From assembly GCF_023515955.1 (NCBI RefSeq), contig NZ_CP097322.1, forward strand, positions 868,001 to 932,000: 64,000 nucleotides of DNA, read 5' to 3'. The notes beneath the pieces are model-generated. The model worked only from the letters and a program-made list of their open reading frames with translations. It searched no databases and had not been told where the DNA came from. The translations under genes and the position numbers were made by a program. Each line of letters begins with the position of its first letter. Positions within the stretch are counted from its first letter, which is position 1. Below are positions 54,965-64,000 of the stretch, in pieces. The stretch comes from Streptomyces sp. RerS4 (GTDB taxonomy: Bacteria; Actinomycetota; Actinomycetes; Streptomycetales; Streptomycetaceae).

Positions 54965-55603
54965 ATGCCCGCATCCCGCTACACCGTCAGTGACGTCATG
55001 ACGCACACCGCCGTCGCCATCGGCCGCGAGGCGTCCTACAAGGAGATCGTCGAGCTGATGAACCAGTGGAAGGTCAGCGCGGTTCCCGTCCTGGAAGGCG
55101 AGGGACGGGTCGTCGGCGTGGTCTCCGAGGCGGACCTGTTGCCGAAGGAGGAGTTCCGGCGTGCGGACCCCGCGCTGCCCGAGCAGCTGGAGGAAGCGTC
55201 GAAGGCCGGAGCGGTTCTGGCCGAGGAGCTCATGTCGAGTCCGGCGATCACCGTGCACCCCGACGCGCCCGTCGCCGAAGCTGCAAGGATCATGGCGCGC
55301 AAGCACGTCAAACGCCTGCCCGTGGTGAACGCGCTCGGGATGTTGGAGGGTGTGGTCAGCCGCAGTGACCTCCTGAAGGTGTTCCTGAGGCCTGACGAGG
55401 AGCTCGAGGAGGAGATCCGCCAGACCGTGCTCACCGAACTGGCACCCGGTGTGACCTTGGAATTCGTCGTACAAGACGGCGTCGTCGCTCTTCGCGGCCC
55501 GCTGCGGGATCGGGCCTTGGTCCCCCTGCTCGCACGGGCGATCCGCGCGGTCGAGGGCGTCGTGGACGTCCGGATGGAGCTGGAAAGCACCATCACTGCC
55601 TAG
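54965..55603 (+). CDS. CBS-pair and BON domain protein, copy 2
   Basis: A 212-residue protein starting MPASRYTVSDVMTHTAVAIG at 54965, 26 bp after the cNMP gene with a GAAGGAGCC ribosome site. The Bateman pair covers residues 8-145 (VGVVSEADLLPKEEFRR, RLPVVNALGMLEGVVSRSDL), then a BON domain (residues 150-208: TLEFVVQDGVVALRGPLRDR, ARAIRAVEGVVDVRMELEST). CBS-BON proteins occur in dormancy regulons and are thought to sense adenine nucleotides and link to membranes or partner proteins. It is more complete than copy 1. Confidence 0.92.
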   Translation: MPASRYTVSDVMTHTAVAIGREASYKEIVELMNQWKVSAVPVLEGEGRVVGVVSEADLLPKEEFRRADPALPEQLEEASKAGAVLAEELMSSPAITVHPDAPVAEAARIMARKHVKRLPVVNALGMLEGVVSRSDLLKVFLRPDEELEEEIRQTVLTELAPGVTLEFVVQDGVVALRGPLRDRALVPLLARAIRAVEGVVDVRMELESTITA

Positions 55604-55693
55604 CGAGCCTGCTCGTCGGCCACGGGTGCATTGTGCGTCTTCCTGAGACAATTCGGAGGGAAACGCACAGCACGGACCGAGCCAGGGGCGATC

Positions 55694-56389
55694 ATGTCCG
55701 AGGATTCGAACACGTCCGCCGGGGCGCCTATCAAGGTGTTCCTCCTCGACGACCACGAGGTGGTCCGGCGCGGGCTGCGGGACCTCCTGGACGCAGAGCC
55801 GGACATCACGGTCGTAGGCGAAGCCGGAACGGCCGAGCAGGCGCTCGCCCGCGGGCCGGCGCTCCGTCCGGACGTCGCCGTACTCGACGTGCGGCTACCC
55901 GACAGTGACGGCATCACCGTCTGCCGCGAGCTGCGCTCACGCATGCCGGGCCTGGCCTGTTTGATGCTGACCTCGTTCGACGACGAGGACGCCCTCTTGG
56001 ACGCGATCATGGCAGGGGCTTCCGGCTACGTCCTGAAGCAGATCAAGGGCTCCGATCTGGTCTCGGCCGTACGCACGGTCGCCACCGGACAGTCCATGCT
56101 GGACCCTGCGACCACCGCCCGCCTGATGCACTCCCTGCGCGACCCGGAAACGGCGAAGGCACCGGAGGACGCCCGCCTGGCGGCTCTGTCCGAACGGGAG
56201 CGTGCCGTCCTGGAGCTCATCGGCGAGGGCCTCACGAATCGACAGATCGCCAAGCAGCTCTACCTGTCCGAGAAGACGGTCAAGAACCACATCTCACGGC
56301 TCCTGGGCAAGCTCGGAGTGGAGCGGCGGGTCCAGGCGGCCGTGATCGCCGCCCAAGTGCGCGAGCACGGTGCCAGGACGGCGAAGTAG
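55694..56389 (+). CDS. NarL/DevR-type response regulator, OsdR-like
   Basis: A 231-residue two-component response regulator. ATG at 55694 (MSEDSNTSAGAPIKVFLLDD) gives the usual DevR length. The receiver domain has the acidic pair D19-D20, the phosphoacceptor D65 in VAVLDVRLPDSDG, CLMLTSFDDED and Lys in YVLKQIKG. The LuxR HTH is at residues 167-220 (LSERERAVLELIGEGLTNRQ, KTVKNHISRLLGKLGVE). It converges on the histidine kinase gene with 18 bp between stops, instead of being in one operon. It is the expected binder of the GGGACC/GGTCCC palindromes in this island. Known relatives: OsdR of S. coelicolor and DosR of M. tuberculosis. Confidence 0.92.
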   Translation: MSEDSNTSAGAPIKVFLLDDHEVVRRGLRDLLDAEPDITVVGEAGTAEQALARGPALRPDVAVLDVRLPDSDGITVCRELRSRMPGLACLMLTSFDDEDALLDAIMAGASGYVLKQIKGSDLVSAVRTVATGQSMLDPATTARLMHSLRDPETAKAPEDARLAALSERERAVLELIGEGLTNRQIAKQLYLSEKTVKNHISRLLGKLGVERRVQAAVIAAQVREHGARTAK

Positions 56390-56407
56390 GCAGGAACCCG
56401 GCGACGG

Positions 56408-61075
<4,668 letters not shown>

Positions 61076-61082
61076 GGCGGGC

Positions 61083-61946
61083 TCATCCAGTGGGGACGGT
61101 GATCACGGGGCAGTGTGCACGGTGCAGGAGGCCGTGGACGACGGATCCGATCCGCATGCCGGTGTATCCGCCGCGGCCGCGGCGGCCCACGACGACGGCC
61201 AGGGCGTGCTCGGCGGCCCGGGCCAGTTCCTCGACGGGGTGGCCGGTGAGGACCTCGTGTGTCACGTGCACGTCCGGGTACTTCTCGGCCAAGCCGGCGG
61301 TGGCCTCGGAAAGCAGAGTGCGCTGGGCCCGCAGCGCCACCTCCTCGTCGTCCAGCATGATGAGCGGTGGCTGCCACACGCAGACGACCCGCAGCGCCGC
61401 CCCTCGAAGGTCGGCCTCGTCGAAGGCGAAGGCCAGCGCGGCCGTGGCGGACGCGCTTCCGTCGATACCCGCGACGAAATAGGGCGGCTGCTGGCTGATG
61501 TGCTCGGCGTCGCCCACGACGACGACCGGGCAACGGGCCTGGGCGGTGACGGGGACCACGAGCGAGCCGGCGCTGAAGAACTCGGCGGTGCGGCTCAGGT
61601 GCCGGGAACCGAGGACGACCATGCGGGCCTCTCGCGCCGCGCCGCCCAGCACGGGGGCGGGGAAGCCGCTCAGCAGGTCACCGGTGACAGCCACCTCGGG
61701 GTGGCGGTCACGTACCCAGTCGCACGCTTGTTCGAGTCTGTCGGATCCGGCCTGCCGCAGGGCGATCTGGCCGGGGGCGTCATCGACGTGATGGGTGTCG
61801 TGCTGGGGCGGTACGGCGAGCACCAGGCGCAGCGGGAGCCTGCGCCGTTGTGCCTCGTCGGCGGCCCAGGCCAGGGCGAGGTGCCAGTCCCTGTCCGGGT
61901 CGATGCCCACGACGATGTCACGGCTTGCTGACGGGTGGCTGGTCAT
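61083..61946 (-). CDS. Tandem universal stress protein, second in operon
   Basis: A 287-residue protein with two Usp domains, starting MTSHPSASRDIVVGIDPDRD at 61946. The start overlaps the stop of the preceding USP gene by ATGA. Domain 1 (residues 8-145) has a degenerate ATP loop (VVLGSRHLSRTAEFFSAGSL), and domain 2 (residues 152-284) has the full G-2x-G-9x-G(S/T) type loop, GRRGRGGYTGMRIGSVVHGL. It is followed by the ATPase gene after 7 bp. Double-Usp proteins bind ATP mainly through one domain and are common in hypoxia regulons. Confidence 0.92.
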   Translation of the reverse strand: MTSHPSASRDIVVGIDPDRDWHLALAWAADEAQRRRLPLRLVLAVPPQHDTHHVDDAPGQIALRQAGSDRLEQACDWVRDRHPEVAVTGDLLSGFPAPVLGGAAREARMVVLGSRHLSRTAEFFSAGSLVVPVTAQARCPVVVVGDAEHISQQPPYFVAGIDGSASATAALAFAFDEADLRGAALRVVCVWQPPLIMLDDEEVALRAQRTLLSEATAGLAEKYPDVHVTHEVLTGHPVEELARAAEHALAVVVGRRGRGGYTGMRIGSVVHGLLHRAHCPVITVPTG

Positions 61947-62851
61947 GACTGACTCCCGAAGTCGCTGCCGGTCCGGGGGATGAGGAGGACGGGGCAGTGG
62001 GCGTGGTGCAGCAGGCTGTGCGTGGCCTTGCCCAGGTTGGGGGCGAGTCCGAGGGGCCCCGGGATCCGGCGTCCGCCCATGACGAGCAGGTCTGCGTGTC
62101 GGGACGCCTCGACCAGGACACCGGCCACGGAAATGCTCTTCTCCGCATCGGCCTGTACCTCAAGGTCGGGGAACTCGCCGCGGATCACGTCCGTGACGGC
62201 CCGCAGGGTCTCTGCGTGCCCGCCGGCGATTTCATCGACGCCGTCGAGCATGGTGACCGCCTCACCGACGGACTGGAGCACGTTCCACACGTGCAGCAGC
62301 CGCAGGGAGGCCTTGTGCAGCTCGGCTTCCCGGGCGGCGTACCGGGCGATCAAGAGGTCGTGTTCGTCGCGTACCGCGGCGAGCACCGTTCCGGTCTCCT
62401 CGGTCCCCTCGATGCCTCGGACGACTATGACGGGCGTCATGGCGATGGCCGCGGTGCCCAGTCCGACCGATCCGAGCATGAGGGAGTTGAACCCGCCCAG
62501 GCCGCGGTTGCCCACCACGACCGTGCCGTGGAGCCCGCCGGCCCGGTGCAGGGTGTCGACGGCGCCGGCGCGGCTGAATTCGGTGGTCACGGTCAGCCCG
62601 GGGTACTCGGCCGACACAGCCTCCGCCGTGTCGTCCAGGAGCGCCCGGCCGTTGACGCGGACCCGTTCGATGGTCTCCGCCGACAGGTACAAGGCTCTGC
62701 CGTCGGTGTCGGCGCCGTAGACGATGTGCAGGGGACGGTCACGGCGTACGGCCTCTTTGGCCGCCCACAGAGCAGCGACGCGTGCCGACTCCGAGCCGTC
62801 CACGCCGACCGTGACCGAGCTGGTGTCCGGGGTGCGGAAGGTGCTTTCCAC
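61943..62851 (-). CDS. Tandem universal stress protein, first in operon
   Basis: A 302-residue protein with a GTG start at 62851 (VESTFRTPDTSSVTVGVDGS) and GGGAGGAATC upstream. Domain 1 (residues 12-160) has a complete ATP loop, VVVGNRGLGGFNSLMLGSVG, and domain 2 (residues 165-298) a degenerate one (VMGGRRIPGPLGLAPNLGKA), the reverse of the next protein. The pattern suggests the two proteins are complementary or form heteromers. It heads the operon USP, USP, ATPase, DUF1918. Its promoter region carries the palindromes at 62941-63016. Confidence 0.92.
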   Translation of the reverse strand: MESTFRTPDTSSVTVGVDGSESARVAALWAAKEAVRRDRPLHIVYGADTDGRALYLSAETIERVRVNGRALLDDTAEAVSAEYPGLTVTTEFSRAGAVDTLHRAGGLHGTVVVGNRGLGGFNSLMLGSVGLGTAAIAMTPVIVVRGIEGTEETGTVLAAVRDEHDLLIARYAAREAELHKASLRLLHVWNVLQSVGEAVTMLDGVDEIAGGHAETLRAVTDVIRGEFPDLEVQADAEKSISVAGVLVEASRHADLLVMGGRRIPGPLGLAPNLGKATHSLLHHAHCPVLLIPRTGSDFGSQS

Positions 62852-62940
62852 GATTCCTCCCAACCGAGAAGCCGATGAGGGACACCACTCACGCTGGCAC
62901 CGTGGACGCATAAGGAAGAGGGCCGCCCGGGACCGCCGAC

Positions 62941-63016
62941 GGGACCAAAGGTCCCCATCGTCCCGGGCTCGGCAACCCCGGGCCCTTACGGGCCCTCGGA
63001 CGGGACCGTTCGGCCC
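62941..63016. promoter_or_regulatory. Cluster of DevR/OsdR-box-like palindromes between USP operon and CBS gene
   Basis: Three sites: GGGACC-AAA-GGTCCC (62941-62955, perfect), GGGCCC-TTAC-GGGCCC (62980-62995, perfect repeat of a palindromic unit) and GGGACC-GTTC-GGCCC (63002-63016, imperfect). The last two have centres about 22 bp apart. They occupy the 253-bp divergent region between the USP operon (62851, minus) and the CBS-BON gene (63105, plus), so they should control both. Confidence 0.75.
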
Positions 63017-63104
63017 TCGATCACGGGCAGTCGCCGGCGGATGGTGGGGGCACACCCCACACCGGACATCAGCCTCGCGCGACTGGGCGGAGCAGGAGGG
63101 CCCC

Positions 63105-63770
63105 ATGAAGCACATCAAGGTGGCGGACCTGATGACCGACGAGGTCGTCTCCGTGGCCCCCGGCACCGCCTTCAAGGACGTCGCGAAGCTCCTCGCCCAG
63201 TACGACATCTCCGGAGTCCCCGTCCTGGACGACGAGGACCGCGTGGTGGGCGTCGTCTCGCAGACGGACCTGCTGGCCCACACGGTGCCGGGCCCCCATG
63301 ACCTCGAGCAGAGCAGGACGGCAACTGGGCCGCCCACCGCGGGCGAGGTCATGTCCGTACCTGCGGTCACCGTCCACGCCGAAGAGACAGCGACTGACGC
63401 CGCACGGCTGATGACCCGCCGGAGTATCGAACGCCTCCCCGTCGTGGACGTGGAGGACCGGCTCGTCGGCATCGTCACCCGCCGGGACCTGCTCCGCATG
63501 TTCCTGCGCCCGGACTCCGAGATACGCCGACGCGTCACCGACGAGGTCCTCACCGAGGTACTCGGTGTGCCACCCGGTGACATCGACGTCCACGTGGTGG
63601 ACGGCATCGTCACCCTGGACGGCCATGTCGAGCGCCGCAGTCAGCTCCCCGCACTTCTCAGCCTCGTCGAACAGCTCGACGGGGTCGTCGCCGTGGCATC
63701 ACGCGTCACCGCCCGCACCGACGACACGGCAACCCACGCGGACCACGCCCGGCACGCAATGCCGTGGTGA
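63105..63770 (+). CDS. CBS-pair and BON domain protein, third copy
   Basis: A 221-residue protein starting MKHIKVADLMTDEVVSVAPG at 63105, with AGCAGGAGGG at 63091-63100. The Bateman pair (residues 5-140) is ISGVPVLDDEDRVVGVVSQT and RLPVVDVEDRLVGIVTRRDL. A BON domain (residues 150-205, DIDVHVVDGIVTLDGHVERR, DGVVAVASRVTAR) and a His-rich tail follow. It is paralogous to the CBS genes of the duplicated modules but more distant and outside the duplication. It is followed by a USP gene on the same strand, 33 bp away. Its promoter has the GGGACC/GGTCCC sites. Confidence 0.92.
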   Translation: MKHIKVADLMTDEVVSVAPGTAFKDVAKLLAQYDISGVPVLDDEDRVVGVVSQTDLLAHTVPGPHDLEQSRTATGPPTAGEVMSVPAVTVHAEETATDAARLMTRRSIERLPVVDVEDRLVGIVTRRDLLRMFLRPDSEIRRRVTDEVLTEVLGVPPGDIDVHVVDGIVTLDGHVERRSQLPALLSLVEQLDGVVAVASRVTARTDDTATHADHARHAMPW

Positions 63771-63803
63771 TGAGCACCGGACCGCGCGAAGGGAATCGCA
63801 GCC

Positions 63804-64000
63804 ATGCAGAAGCACGTGACCGTCGGAGTCGACGGCTCCCCGGAAAGCCGGGCAGCAGCACGCTGGGCCGCACAGGAGGCCGTCCTGCGGCAGGTGCCGC
63901 TGCGCCTCGTGCACGCCGTCGACTGGCCCCTGGACCCGGTGTTTCCCGGACTGGGCCGCCAGGACGTGGACCGCTGGGCCGACCAGGCCCTGACCGAAGC
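63804..64000 (+). CDS. Universal stress protein, N-terminus only (cut by window edge)
   Basis: ATG at 63804 opens MQKHVTVGVDGSPESRAAAR, then WAAQEAVLRQVPLRLVHAVD, the typical first strand and helix of a UspA fold; the frame is open to base 64000. CGAAGGGA lies 11 bases upstream. It is probably co-transcribed with the CBS-BON gene. The C-terminal ATP loop and total length are not visible. Confidence 0.9.
   Translation, partial: MQKHVTVGVDGSPESRAAARWAAQEAVLRQVPLRLVHAVDWPLDPVFPGLGRQDVDRWADQALTE

Larger units (their letters stand above)
53400..55545. repeat. Segmental duplication, copy 2
   Basis: Same order and orientation as copy 1 (49075-51220): split-barrel and SHOCT genes on the minus strand, cNMP and CBS genes on the plus strand, and the paired palindromes between them. 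Limits are estimated by eye. Unlike copy 1, the SHOCT frame is intact and the CBS gene has a full BON domain, while the cNMP gene is frameshifted. Confidence 0.85.

Overview
The window is from the chromosome of a Streptomyces or a very close actinomycete. It is extremely GC-rich, most genes have strongly GC-biased third codon positions, and many neighbouring genes overlap by ATGA or GTGA. Typical Streptomyces families are present: an NsdA-type regulator, an SCO4226-type nickel protein, a SpoIIE-type phosphatase, DUF397, a LAL-type ATPase, roadblock proteins and an OsdK/OsdR-like dormancy locus. Rare TTA (bldA-dependent) codons occur in a phosphotransferase-like gene and in a SulP gene. I saw no tRNA, rRNA, CRISPR array, insertion sequence or prophage.

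Layout. 0-4.1 kb: a truncated family 2 glycosyltransferase, a four-gene roadblock/LC7 cluster without a GTPase, and a TetR regulator with a perfect dyad upstream. 4.1-9.5 kb: a KimA-like permease, a two-subunit molybdenum hydroxylase (IorA/IorB type, Tat-exported) and an SCO4226-like protein. 9.7-14.1 kb: a PAS-SpoIIE phosphatase and an NsdA-like regulator divergent from a TTA-containing phosphotransferase. 14.3-36 kb: a lipid/sterol-flavoured region with a KstD-like dehydrogenase, an OB-fold (DUF35) protein with two Ltp-type thiolases, divergent EchA19-like and FadD19-like genes, PaaK, two more acyl-CoA ligases and a nitronate monooxygenase. Two promoter regions here share a 17-bp dyad. 36-48 kb: a secreted serine hydrolase, small enzymes, an operon of MpaB-like oxygenase, Ser/Thr kinase-TPR and CrtI-like oxidoreductase, then GH65, HAD and a dehydrogenase remnant.

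48-64 kb is a dormancy/redox-stress island resembling the OsdR/DosR regulon: universal stress proteins, FMN split-barrel proteins, CBS and CBS-BON proteins, cyclic-nucleotide-binding proteins, a two-GAF histidine kinase with its LuxR-type response regulator, a CtpF-like P-type ATPase, DUF1918 and SulP. A module of about 2.1 kb (split barrel, SHOCT, cNMP domain, CBS) occurs twice, flanking the SulP gene. Each copy has its own paired GGGACC/GGTCCC-type palindromes, and each has a single-base frameshift in a different gene. The same palindromes occur between the last USP operon and the third CBS gene. This is the best candidate for a little-described system.

Caveat: at least five reading frames are interrupted (serine hydrolase, kinase-TPR, HAD, SHOCT copy 1, cNMP copy 2). 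Some may be indel errors in the assembly and need read-level checking before biological interpretation.
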